From Lepisosteus oculatus (lineage: Eukaryota > Chordata > Actinopteri > Semionotiformes > Lepisosteidae), in the NCBI RefSeq assembly GCF_040954835.1, contig NC_090709.1, positions 42,292,490-42,356,489 on the forward strand: a stretch of 64,000 nucleotides of DNA. The letters run 5' to 3'. Positions 22,270 through 33,189 of this stretch are shown one piece after another (the stretch's first letter is position 1; each line of letters begins with the position of its first letter). The translations under genes and the position numbers were made by a program. The notes below the pieces were generated by a model that saw only the letters and a list, made by a program, of their open reading frames with translations, did not search any database and was not told the origin of the DNA.

Positions 22270-22695
22270 CTTTACAATGAGATCAGTCAGTGTCGGTCAG
22301 TACTGTGTCCCGCAGGTCTAGAGCCGAGCTCCTCTGTGGTTAGTCAGTATCGGTCAGTACCGTGTCCCGCAGGTCCAGAGCCGAGCTCCTCTGTGGTCAG
22401 TCAGTATCGGTCAGTACTGTGTCCCGCAGGTCTAGAGCCGAGCTCCTCTGTGGTCAGTCAGTATCGGTCAGTACCATGTCCCGCAGGTCCAGAGCCCAGC
22501 TCCTCTGTGGTCAGTCAGTGTCGGTCAGTACTGTGTCCCGCAGGTCCAGAGCTGAGCTCCTCTGTGGTCAGTCAGTATCGGTCAGTACCGTGTCCTGCAG
22601 GTCCAGAGCCCAGCTCCTCTGTGGTCAGTCAGTATCGGTCAGTACTGTGTCCTCCAGGTCCAGAGCTGAGCTCCTCTGTGGTCAGTGGGTCAGCA
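22270..22695. repeat. 57-bp minisatellite
   Basis: About seven copies of gtcagtcagtatcggtcagt, then accgtgtcccgcaggtccag, then agccgagctcctctgtg. The 57-bp unit is 19 codons, so two overlapping long frames run through it. They are not taken as genes. Confidence 0.93.
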
Positions 22696-22859
22696 GTATT
22701 TTAAAAGTACACTACATTACTCTTTTCAGTGCAGTTTTTTTTAAAAAGCGATTTTACACTTTTTTGTTTACTTTTCTGTTTTTTCTCAGAAGTTACTCAA
22801 GTTCTCATGAGAAACAAGTTGAAAAACATTAGCCAGACAGTCACGTTTAAGAGAGGCGG

Positions 22860-23560
22860 GTTTAGGTCTGGGATTGGTCAGAATGCGCGGAGTGACACAG
22901 ATTCCAACCTATTAGAGGAGCTGTTTCCAAAGCCGGTCTATTTAAACGTTGCAGGTAGGCGAGTCGCCATTTTGGTCGCCACGCGTGTTAAATCGCGCAG
23001 GTGTGTTCTCTTTGCTGTAAGAAACAACGGGTTTTTCCCCCCCAAGGTAAGGGAAAGTTTGTATGCAATTTTGCAAACATTTGCTTGTACCGGAAAGCCG
23101 GTAAATGATCAATATGCTTTGTCGCATTTTAAACTGTTCTAAACGCAAGGTAAATAGTTCTGTGATCAAAAAAGGTTCATTTGCTTTATGCGGACGTATC
23201 TGCTTACAAAACACAGTTCTGAAAAGTTGTCTTGTGTTTTGTGATTTTGATTTTGCTGATGTATTTATTATTCACCCGCTGTGCAGTTTCCGTCTGAAGT
23301 GTTTCTGCCAGCGTTGCACAATGTGAACTGTAACAAAATAGTTGCACTGCGGGGAAAACCACCTTTATGTTCGTGTTTAGTGGTTATTGGGCATCACCTG
23401 CGTTTGCAATATTTTGAAAACCAATTAATTAATTTTGGAACTGAAAAGCGTAGCGTTGGAAGCAAATACACACGTGTAGTCGGATATGTCTTTTATGTAC
23501 AGTGTGTGTCTGTACTTGATATTTTTTGCACTTCTTAAGGATGTGCGGTTTCTGATATTT
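22860..23560 (+). promoter_or_regulatory. possible promoter and 5' untranslated exon
   Basis: A TATTTAAA box at 22939-22946 is followed by a CpG-rich stretch (cgagtcgccattttggtcgc) and a strong donor, CCCAAG|GTAAGG, at 23,045. This arrangement looks like a TSS with a short noncoding exon. No coding exon was identified downstream before the LINE at 23.65 kb, so it may belong to an unseen transcript or a decayed element. Confidence 0.25.
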
Positions 23561-23644
23561 TAGCTTGGGTCAGTTTTATGCACAAAATCCGTTTTGTTTT
23601 GGTCCAGGTTTTAATGTTTCTGTGATTGATAAACCAGTTATTTA

Positions 23645-24275
23645 ACATAATAATAATAAACTTTATTTTATATAGTGCCTTTAAAGGTGGCTTCTCAAAG
23701 CGCTTTACAGGATGACAACAATAAATAAGAAGACTACACCAGATAAAACACAATTACAATTACAACAATAAAACAATAACAATAGAGGAGACCGTGGAAG
23801 GTGGTACTAAGAAGAGCAGAGGGGTGAAGAATGGAACCAGTTCAGTAAAGGCTCTTCTGAAGAAGAAGGAGTTAGAGAAGGTGCCTCTCTGACATCCTTG
23901 GGCAGAGAGTTCCAGAGCTTGAGGGGGCACAACAGGAGAAGGCCCTGTCACCCCTAGAGTGTAGATGGGCTTGGGGGGGACAGTTAGGAGGGCAGAATTA
24001 GAAGATCGAAGGTTGCGAGGTGGGGAGTAGGGCAATGATAGCTAAGACAGGTACTGAGGCGCCCAGCCATGCAGAGCCTTATAGGTGAGCAGGAGGATTT
24101 TAAAGTCCACATGGAATTTGACCGGAAGCCAGTGCAGGGGCTCCAGGATAGGAGTAATGTGAACACTTGCACTAGACCTGGTCAGGATTCTGGCTGCTGA
24201 AGTTTGGACATGCTGCAGTTTGTTCAGAGTAGATTTAGATACCCCAGTGAGTAGAGCATTGCGGTAGTCAATTTG
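23645..24275 (-). pseudogene. LINE ORF2 C-terminal fragment with 3' tail (family B)
   Basis: The minus strand shows LESLHWLPVKF-type sequence, KLWNSLP-like sequence with frameshifts, and a 3' end reading through ttctcaaagcgctttacagg into ataataataaactttatttt. Near 24,210-24,240 the strand reads the conserved NKLQHVQTSAARI-type block. The copy is 5' truncated. Confidence 0.85.
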
Positions 24276-24344
24276 AGAGAATACAAATGTTGATCAGCTT
24301 TTTAGCCACAGTTAATGATCGCATAGGGCGTAACAATAACAGTA

Positions 24345-24812
24345 AATTAGAAAAATACATCAGATAAGACACAATTACAATATACAATTACAACAATTAC
24401 AATAGAGGAGAGCGTGGATGGTGGTACTAAGAGAAGCAGAGGGGTGAAGAACAGAACCAGTTCAGTAAAGGCTCTTCTGAAGAAGAGGGTTTGGAGTCTG
24501 GATTGGCAGGAGTTTAGAGAAGGTGACTCTCTGATATCCTTGGGCAGAGAGTTCCAGAGCTTGGGGGCACAACAGGAGAAGGCCCTGTCACCCCTAGAGT
24601 GTAGATGGGCTTGGGGGGACAGTAAGGAGGGCAGAATTAGAAGATCGAAGGTTGCGAGGTGGGGAGTAGGGAGATGATAGCTCCGATAGGTACTGAGGCG
24701 CCCAGCCATGCAGAGCCTTATAGGTGAGCAGGAGGATTTTAAAGTCCACATGGAATTTGACCGGAAGCCAGTGCAGGGACTCCAGGATAGGAGTAATGTG
24801 AACATTGCCGTT
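24345..24812 (-). pseudogene. LINE ORF2 C-terminal fragment (family B), longest intact frame
   Basis: The minus-strand frame 24805-24347 is open for about 150 codons and includes TYRSYHLPTPHLATFDLLI out of frame, while the alternative frame gives ILESLHWLPVKFHVDFKIL and THKALHGWAPQYLSEL-like sequence. A single frameshift separates the two halves. No catalytic core is present. Confidence 0.82.
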
Positions 24813-25154
24813 CAAAGATCATTAAATGTTACAAGTAAAGTGTTTTTTGTTGTAAAATGACATTTTCAGCGCTGGATATAATAACCCTGACCCCCCAAAA
24901 AAAATGACACAGTAACTTTATCATAGAAATGTGTTTACAGCATTAATTGGCGAAAGATGAAACACAGCTGCTTTTAAAAAAATCCTTTAGACAGGTCTCT
25001 GACATTATTTCTTTGAAAAACCGTGTTTGCGTTATCTGCGCTGGCATAATGTAAATAGTTTATTTTATTAAAAAAAAACAATCGGAAGATGAAAGCAGTT
25101 TTACTTTGTGTGCGTGTGTTGTGCTCCTTTCATTAAGTAAAAGAAAAAAACATG

Positions 25155-25480
25155 TATGTAGGTCATGGGGAATCCCACTACCACCACCAATGTGCAGCCC
25201 CCACCTGGATGATGCTCCAGTCCGCTCAGGACACAGCAGCTCAGTGGGGAGGAGAGCAGAGTGATGAAGCCAGTTCAGAGATTAGGAGGCCATGCTTGGT
25301 AAGGGCCACTGAGGAATTTGGCCAGGACACCAGGGTAACACCCCTACTCTTTTCCAGAAACACCCTGGGATTTTTAATGACTACAGAGAGTCAGGACCTC
25401 GGTTTTACATCTCATCTGAAGGACAGCGCCTGTTTACAGTATAGTGTCCCCGTCACTATACTGGGGCATTAGGACAGGTT
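25155..25480 (-). repeat. 5S-derived SINE fragment
   Basis: Runs from ggtcatggggaatcccacta to cactatactggggcattagg and lacks both the 5S head and the tail. One internal segment (gatgcgacggcagcc of the family) is replaced by gatgctccagtccgctcagg, a variant also seen at 31.16 kb. Confidence 0.88.
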
Positions 25481-25839
25481 TGTTTTACAGGCTTATCTCA
25501 AGAAAAATAAACACCTAGACTGCAGATATGTCCTGTTTCATTCTACTTTATAGGGAATTTTCATCATTTGCAATATATTAGTGCATGTTTGCCAACAAGA
25601 TGTCAAAGACTTAGTCAGTAAGCACCGTTTTCTAGACACCAGGTTCTGTTTTGCACGAATGTCGGTTATTTTGAGAGACGTCGGTGTGAAATGGCGAATG
25701 TGAAGTGACCAGGGCAGGTTGGGGTTCTAGTGATGGATGGGGGTGCATTTGCAGGCGATGGGTTGGTGAGGACTGTGGGGGGGGGTCTGTGTGGGGTTGT
25801 CTGTGGGCTCATGTGTTCATGTTTGTGGACGGGTGTCTC

Positions 25840-26280
25840 AGAAGGGCCTGCCGGCAGATTCTCAGGAAGCTCTTCGGGAAAGAGAGCAGGCAGAGGTCTG
25901 AAGTGGATCTCCTGGACTCACCCCTGACTGGTCTGCTCCCAGTCCTGGCCTGGACTCTGGGATTCGCTGTGGGAGGTGAGTCTTGGATCTCACACACACA
26001 CACAGTTGCAAACTCTGTCCCCCACGGGGATCCGATCTGAGCAGTCTGGGATCTACGCACTCCGAGGGGGAGTGCCGTTGTCCTGACTGCCTTCCTCTTC
26101 CTCCCTGCCTGCTCGAGCCCGTGAGGAAGAGGAGGACAATGACGACGAGCTACTGATGACCCTGGTCCAGATCTGGATCCTTGTGTCGGGGTGCTGGAGG
26201 GTGACCCCCAGGGCGGTGTCCTGACCTGCTGTCTCTCCCTCACAAGATCCTGGTCGGACTGCTGCCTCTAGACTCATGAG
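25840..26280 (+). other. exon-like island, acidic motif copy 1
   Basis: After a ctcag at about 25,840 a frame reads RACRQILRKLFGKESRQRS, then DLLDSPLTGLLPVLAWTLG, and meets a GTGAGT donor at 25,976. A second segment at 26,120-26,165 encodes EEEEDNDDELLMTLVQ. The second segment is paralogous to islands at 29.12-29.29 kb (+) and 51.2-51.4 kb (-). No family was recognised; the gene may be real, fragmentary or decayed. Confidence 0.35.
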
Positions 26281-26289
26281 ACATCATAA

Positions 26290-27750
26290 TCACCGCATTT
26301 AATATAATTATAAGTGAACTGTTTTCATGACGAGGGACAATCACTGTACTGTGTGTTCACTGGAATAATCACCATACTGGATATCAGTATAATCGCTTTA
26401 CTGGGTAATTGATGTTATAATCACTACTCCATATTCACAATGACAAGACAATCACTTCACTGGGTGTTCACTGTAATAATCACTGTACTGGGTATTAATC
26501 ACTGTACTGGGTGTTCACTGTAATCATCACTGTACTGGGTATAAATAATCACTGCACTGGGTGGTCACTAATCATAACTACTGGTTATAAATCACTGCAC
26601 TGGGTGTTCACTGTAATAATCACTGCACTGAGTATTAATAATCACTGTACTTGGTGTTCACTGTAATCACTGCACTGGGTATTTATAAACACTACTGTGT
26701 GTTCACTGTTATCATCACTGTACTGGGTGTTCACTGTAATCATCACTGCATTGGGTATTAAACACTACTGGGTGTTCACTGTAATCATCACTGCACTGGG
26801 CATTAATAAACACTACTGTGTGTTCACTGTTATCATCACTGTACTGGGTGTTCACTGTAATCATCACTGCACTGGGTATTAAACACTGTACTGGGTGTTC
26901 ACTGTAATCAACACTGTACTGGGTGTTCACTGTAATCATCACTGCACTGGGCATTAAACACTACTGTGTGTTCACTGTAATCACTGCACTGGGTATTGAT
27001 AAACACTACTGGGTGTTCACTGTAATCATCACTGCACTGGGCGATAAACACTACTGGGTGTTCACTGTAATCATCACTGCACTGGGCATTAAACACTACT
27101 GGGTGTTCACTGTAATCATCACTGCACTGGGCATTAATAAACACTACTGGGTGTTCACTGTAATAATCACTGCACTGGGTGGTCACTAATCATAACTACT
27201 GGTTATAAATCACTGCACTGGGTGTTCACTGTAATCATTACTGCACTGAGTATTAATAAACACTGTACTGGGTGTTCACTGTAATCATCACTGCACTGGG
27301 CATTAAACACTACTGTGTGTTCACTGTAATCTCTGTACTGGGTGTTCACTGTAATCACTGCACTGTGTATTAATCACTGAACTGGTTGTTCATTGTAATC
27401 ATCACCGCACTGGGTATTAATCACTACTGGGTGTTCACTGTAATCATCACTGCACTGGGTATTAATCACTGTACTGGGTGTTCACTGTCATCATCACTTT
27501 GCTGGGTATTAATAAACACTGTACTTGGTGTTCACTGTCATCATCACTGTACTGGGTGTTCACTGTAATCTCTACTGAGTATTAATCACTGCACTGGGTG
27601 TTCACTGTAATCATCCCCGCACTGGGTATTAATAAACACTACTGGGTGTTCACTGTAATAGTCACTGTACTGGGTATTAATAATCACTGTAATAATCATT
27701 GCACTGAGTATTAATAATCACTGCACGGTGTATTCAGTGTGCTGTCTGTT
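26290..27750. repeat. minisatellite array of tggtgttcactgtaatcatc type
   Basis: Imperfect ~45-50-bp repeats made of actgggtgttcactgtaatc, atcactgcactgggtatta and ataaacact. Unit length varies strongly. Its vocabulary resembles the degenerate arrays in the palindrome arms (33.2-37.5 and 45.2-49.4 kb). Confidence 0.9.
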
Positions 27751-28429
27751 ATTCACTGTACAGATAAATCCTGTTTTTCAGCAATAGGTGGCTCCTGAAA
27801 AGACTGCCAGACCCAGAAGCAGGAATGTAATTTGACAGGAGGCATAGGTGAGGTGAGCTCTTTAAACCTCCTGTGTGAGACACTGGGGACTGTGGTGCAG
27901 TGAGACACTGGGAGGAAGAGCTCAGCGTTGTCCCCATGCAGGTACTTCTCACTCCTCCCTGATGCAGCTCTGTGTGCGATTCACAGGACAACAGTGGGGA
28001 GCTCAGAGAGCAGGTGGAGTCAGAAACTCCTGCTGGTGCACCTGACTCAATATTCTGTACAAACCAGGCAAAGAAACGACATGGAGCCCTTCTCTTGGAT
28101 ATTAACTGTGCTATTCAAATCTATTTTTCTTAATTATTTTGTGACATGTTTATTTGAAGAAATTTTTGTCTCTAACAGTGTTTTTTGTGAATTGTTTTAC
28201 TACATATTCACCACGCTGGGTATTCACTTGTAGTGCTTTGTCACTTTGACAGATTCACTAAGAAATAACCACTGTACTGCTTATTCACAGAAACTAGTAA
28301 GTTTCTTGCCTGAATAATTACTGACTTGTGTATTCACCATTAATTGTTCAACACTAAACCAGTGTTTTTCCTGAATATTCACTTGATTGGTGGTCCCAGT
28401 CTGGTGAGAGCAGGAGGACTGGGGATACC
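27751..28429. other. intergenic, no gene recognised
   Basis: Mixed sequence with scattered remnants of the preceding array (attcaccacgctgggtattc) and no supported coding exon. The left arm of the palindrome begins at the end of this stretch. Confidence 0.5.
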
Positions 28430-29345
28430 TCTGGGATCCTGAAGGAGGAAAAGTCAAGAGGGAGGACAGACGCCCCAACATCGGAGCTCTCTCCTAGTCG
28501 GACACCAGGAGCCCCGACTCCCACATCCTCCCCCATCGGCTCCATCTCTCCGGTCGTGTCGTCTGGACGTCAGACTCCAGGATCTCGGGGAAGGTTCCCT
28601 CCTCCCAGCCTGGCTCAGGCCTGAGGAGTCTGGAAGATCTGGGAGAAGCCAACAGGAAGAAACTCCTCCTGGACCTCGACTCTGGGAGGAGCCCCAGCGC
28701 CTGGACCCCCCCCAAGACTCAGGCTGGCCAGGAGGAGGAGCCCAGCGCCTGGACCCCCCGAAGACTCAGGCTGACCAGGAGGAGCCCTGGTGTGTCATCA
28801 GAACCCCCAGACAAGGTGAGGAAGGGGTACGAGCCTGTGGACAACACACCTGTGTCTTTCCAGGACGGGTCACCAGAACAGCAGCTCTGGACCAGAGCAG
28901 TCGGGACTTGGTGGAGCACAGGCTGCCTTCAGGCATGTTTATTCCCACCAGACGCAGCTCCTGCAGGGAGAACTCGGCCCCCGCAGGCAGGGGGAGGTCA
29001 GGGAGGCTGTGGGACAGGTGAGGATGGAATGGGAATGTGGGAGCTGCCCCCCCATGTTGGGAAACAGGACCAGGTAGCCAGGTCAGATGGGGGGGTTGGG
29101 GGGGGGACACGGGAGCCTGTGAGGCTGATGATGATGACGATGATGAAGAGCTGCTGGTGACCCTGGTCCAGATGGAGAGCTGGAGCCCCAAGAGGGCTCC
29201 TCGTATCGGGGCTCCAGGGAGTGACCCTCAGGACTGTGTCCTGACCTCCTGCTGTCTCTCGCCCCCAAGAACCTGGTCAGTGTGCTGTTGACACTCTCGT
29301 ACCCGAGTCCAACACCAGCCTCCAGCGCAAACACAAGGTCAGGTT
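28430..29345 (+). other. exon-like island in left arm (unrecognised protein)
   Basis: Frames here read GAPTPTSSPIGSISPVVSS, then GRQTPGSRGRFPPPSLAQA, and in another frame LRSLEDLGEANRKKLLLDL followed by DSGRSPS and EPPDKVRKG. An acidic segment at 29,118-29,165 encodes EADDDDDDEELLVTLVQ. The pattern (low complexity, then a helical segment, then a donor-like AAG|GTGAGG at 28,815) looks like parts of real exons. The right arm preserves the same segments at 51,140-52,260. I do not recognise the family. Confidence 0.4.
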
Positions 29346-29619
29346 AGTCTTGTCTCTCCTGTCACACCCGGGGCTGGAACCCACAACCCTACTAGTGAGA
29401 GAGGAGTACTGCTAATGTTCAACCAGTATTGATACTGGTAATATTAATTTATTGACAGCACTAGCATTAGAATCTAATTATCAGTACTAAATATGCACAA
29501 CACCACCATCAGGAATGGAAGAGAGAGTTCAGACGTCTCCTCTGTGCCAACTGATGTTGGGGTATTCTCAGGTGTAATATTACTGTACAGTTGTAATGAT
29601 GGTCAGTTTCTCTTACGAT

Positions 29620-29870
29620 CTATATCTTTAGAGCGAAGCGAAGGTTGGGCTCCATCTGCGATGACGAAGCTCAGAGATGGCAGAGCCTTCGGACTCCTGA
29701 AACAGCTGTGTCACCTACTCTCCGATGTCAACAACCACAAGGTCAGGGGTCAGGGGTCAAGGGTCAGGAGTGACTCCAGTCCACAGAGCGAATGGTCTCT
29801 TCTGTATTGTCGTCCTTAATTTTCCCAGATGTCCGCTTGGCTTGGCTGACGGTGGGAAGATGGGTAGGAG
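29620..29870 (+). other. exon-like islands in left arm
   Basis: At 29,645-29,740 one frame reads LRDGRAFGLLKQLCHLLSD and another ICDDEAQRWQSL. The right-arm counterpart near 50,600-50,690 reads NPDDEAQRDC in one frame and HANQLSQLCSLQQRVLG in another. A 35-bp core at 29,829-29,863 between tttcccag and gtagga resembles the repeated cores at 32.5 kb. Confidence 0.3.
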
Positions 29871-30764
29871 AGTGCTGTTCCCAACCAAGGGTGAGGGAGA
29901 CAGTCGCACAAAGGATAGAGCCCGAACACTACAACGCAGGTTCTGTGCAGAACAGCCTCTCTTCAGTCAGTAGATGCTTACCTGCGTTCTCCGGTCCGGT
30001 GTACTGTCTTTCTAGTCGGGTCCTTGAGGGCTGAGGCTCTGTCTGCGAATCTGGGAGTCCCAGGAAGAAGCGAGGCCGGGGATCTCGTTCACTTGGTGCT
30101 TCAGACGCCCTGTGGCATCCTTCCGGCCCGGACACCGAGCAGGACCGGGCAGGAAATGAGCTGGTTCCCCCTTGAAGGACGTCTGTCGTTGCAGATGCTC
30201 GGTCCGGGGGGGGGCTGTAGATGATGACATCACAGGGCGCCCCTGTGTATTCCTCGACCCCTGCCCCCTCCGGCACTTCATTCATCAGGCGCTGGGAAGA
30301 CGCTGCAGCCCCCCCAGAGTCCAGAAGGCGGAGCGTCAACTGGGAGTAGACCTCCGGGCGTTTCGGAAGCAGTTAAGTGTCGGTCGGTTAACGGCGCGGT
30401 GTTCCTCGCAGACGTCTAGTGTGCTGATCTGTGCGCCTCCCTCATCATTTCATCTGCCCCAGGGTGCCTGCAGGTGTTACAGGTCAAGTCCCTCGCAGGA
30501 TCTTGCAGAAACTTCCGTCTCGCCTTCGTCGGGACCAGAACTCCCGGTTCTGCTCCGTTCGCTCCCAGGTGGCTTCTATTCGGTCCGGTTCCATTCGGGT
30601 CTCTTGATTCTTCTTTCAGCCACCTGATCGGGACGCGCCTGGCGCCCCCCTCAAGTCACATCTCGGACCGGCCCCTCCTCCCCGTCATAACTCTGTGGTC
30701 TACCTGGCCAATCCCAGAAAAGAGCAGGAGAGGCGATGTTGGTTACGTGCTTAGGAGGGTGGTC

Positions 30765-31050
30765 TGTCGGCATATAACCATTTTATATAGCACTCTTCTG
30801 GACACTCCACTCGCAGCTCTTTCCAGGTCATGGGGGTCCCCTCCACCCCCACCAGTGTGCGGCCCCCACCTGGATGAGGCAACGGCAGCCATAGTGCGCC
30901 AGAACGCTCCCCACACACAGCAGCTCTCAGTGGGGAGGAGAGCAGAGGGATGGCGCCAGTTCAGAGAGGGGGGTTATTAGGAGGCCATGATGGGTAAGGG
31001 TCAATGGGAAATCTGGCCAGGCCGCCGGGGTAACACCCCTACTCTTTTCG
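30765..31050 (-). repeat. 5S-derived SINE fragment
   Basis: From ttatatagcactcttctgga to acacccctactcttttcg. It includes aacggcagccatagtgcgcc. A second fragment follows in the same orientation after a few bases. Confidence 0.88.
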
Positions 31051-31054
31051 TCAA

Positions 31055-31260
31055 ATAATTGCTTACACTTATATAGCGCCTTTTCTGGACACTCTACTCA
31101 AAGCGCTTTACAGGTCATGGGGAATCCCACTACCGCCACCAATGTGCAGCCCCCACCTGGATGATGCTGCAGTCCGCTCCCCACAGCTCTCAGTGGGGAG
31201 GAGAAGCGGAGTGATGAAGCCAGTTCAGAGATGGGGAGTTATTAGGAGGCCATGAGTGGT
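31055..31260 (-). repeat. 5S-derived SINE fragment, tandem to the previous one
   Basis: Runs from ttgcttacacttatatagcg to attaggaggccatgag and carries the variant gatgctgcagtccgctcccc, like the copy at 25.2 kb. Confidence 0.88.
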
Positions 31261-32489
31261 GAACTCCAGGGACAGGGAATTTGGTTAGCAGGAGTCTCCT
31301 CGGACCTCATTCCCGGGGAAAAGCAGCTCGGAAGATTCTTCTCCCTCACAGACGCGTCTCGCGGGAAGTTGCTAACGGGGCTCCTGCTCCGGTCACCCCC
31401 CTTAACAGTTCAACACGGAAAGTTTGGTGCTTCTCTTCCACGTCCGACCCTAGGGACCTGTCTCCGTGGACGAGCTGCTCCCCTCCCCTGGGCACAGGTA
31501 CAGCACCGGCCTCCTCCGGCCCGGTCGTACCCGTTCCCCTCTCTCTGCGCCTTGTCCCGTCTACAGGGGGTTCTCGGTCTCCCGCAGCGGAGGGAGGGAG
31601 TTCATCTCGTACCGCTGTCTCGTTGCACTTGGTGTGAGACCTGGGGGTCACGCACGCTCAGTGTGGATATCGGGCTCCGGTCTGGGGGGCCTGGGAGGAT
31701 TCTGAACTTGACACCAGAGAAACAGCCGAGAGCCTGGGACAGCATCATCAAGAACAGCCACTGGGCCGTAAGCAGACTCTTCAGTCCCCATTCAGGGTAA
31801 GAACATGGCTGGACTCCTCTGCAAAGCTGTTACAGTTCAGGGCTCTGTGGGGAAACGCACTTCTGGTGCGTCTCCTGTGTTCTCCGGCATTTTCGTTACA
31901 GTTGATCTCATCTGAAACCTTACGGGGACTGTGTTGTGACTTCTTGCATCCCGACACTTGGAATCTTGTAACGAGTCCACCAGGATGGGTACGTCTTGTC
32001 CGAGAGTTGCCAGGTACGGTGACTCCTCAGTACTACCCATGGCGAGCCTCGAGCTGTGTCCCTCGGTTCTGACGGTCCTGTCTGCTTCAGGGTCTTCCTC
32101 CTGATCTCCATGACCGCAGTGCAGGTCTTCCCAGTGGCTGTGTGCTGTCAGCTCTTCCCGCGGTCGTCACTGGGAGGAGACCCTCCCTGGAGTTAGAGCA
32201 TCGCTAATGTCACCTGGGTGTGTCAGGTGTGGGACGTATCGGAGTACCTTTCACTGTGGGGACGGGACACAAACTGGGGGACTTTCAGTGTCCTTTCTGT
32301 CCACATCCAGGGGCTGTTTCCTTGCTTTCAGGGCCACTGCGATCTGCAGAGAGCTGCCCTTCTCCTCTACACTCTACAGAGCGGGTTACCAAGCCCGGGA
32401 GCTGACCAGGTCTGAGGTCAGTGGGCACGTCAGTTCACAACAGGTATGGATGGAGAGATCGGATATGGGTTGGACTCTTTCTACTGTAT

Positions 32490-32900
32490 TATTTTCCTTA
32501 ATTCTCCAGGATGTTCAGAGGCAGACAGTGGGAAGCCGGGTATGTTTGGGATAGAAGTTGGTTGCTTTCTCATCTTTTCCCTAATTTTCCAGGATGTACT
32601 CAAAATTGAGTACATCCTGGAAGGTGGGTATGGAGGAGGAGTTGGAATGGAGGTTGATGCTCTCTCCTGTCTCTCTTCTCTTATTTTCCAGGATGTCCAG
32701 AGGCTGACACTGGGGAGACGGGGATGGATAGGAAGATAGAATGGGGATAGATGGTCTCTCCTGTCTCTCTTTTCCCTAGTTTTCCAGAGACCGTCAGTGG
32801 GAAGACGGGTATGGATGAGGTGTTGGGATTGACATTGGACTGTTTTTTCCTTAATTTTCCAGGCTGGCCAGAGGCTGCCAGTGGGAAGACGGGTATGGCT
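32490..32900 (+). repeat. tandem array of 30-bp exon-like cores, left arm
   Basis: Five units of ~80-110 bp each join a pyrimidine tract ending ttttccag, a short core and a GTATGG/GTATGT donor-like end. Intact 30-bp cores are 32510-32539 and 32863-32892; 32788-32808 is a 21-bp version; the core from 32692 has lost its donor (GGGATGG); the one from 32593 is replaced by a hairpin. The best core encodes DVQRLTLGRR. All lengths of 30 or 21 bp preserve frame. Confidence 0.6.
32587..32622. repeat. perfect inverted repeat, 17-bp arms, 2-nt spacer
   Basis: The arm ttccaggatgtactcaa is followed by aa and then its exact reverse complement. It sits at the acceptor of the second exon-like unit and duplicates that acceptor in reverse. 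Confidence 0.95.
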
Positions 32901-33189
32901 GGGAGTTGGGATGGAGGTGAGAAGCTCTTTCCTGTCTTTCTTCCTCCTTGTGTCGGTCTCTCTGCCTGTCTCTTGAGCTGTGTGTCTCTCTCAGTCCAGC
33001 TGCTTGTGCTCTGTAAAACACTACAGTTCTGCAGTATTAAACAGGGCTTTTTGACTGTGGATTGCAGGTTTGATTCCAGAGGGGGACACAGTCTTGTACC
33101 TCAGAGTGAGGTACTTTGCTCAGATAGACTGTTCTGAGATTGTGGTTATCAGTGGCTGTACTGTAGGGATTGGAGTGTTGACAATGGTG

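Larger units (their letters stand above)
29871..32439. other. GC-rich segment without right-arm counterpart, no gene recognised
   Basis: About 2.5 kb present only in the left arm. It contains two 5S-SINE fragments and open frames of 136 to 182 codons on both strands that show no recognisable family. One stretch (31,715-31,775) reads PEKQPRAWDSIIKNSHWAV, which looks protein-like but is not supported by more. Confidence 0.4.

Noticed and set aside
22336..22832. Overlapping frames of 122 and 156 codons
   Set aside because: 57-bp minisatellite equal to 19 codons; repeat artefact.
31252..31800. 182-codon plus-strand frame
   Set aside because: Starts within a SINE fragment, lies in GC-rich DNA where stops are rare, and shows no recognisable domain.
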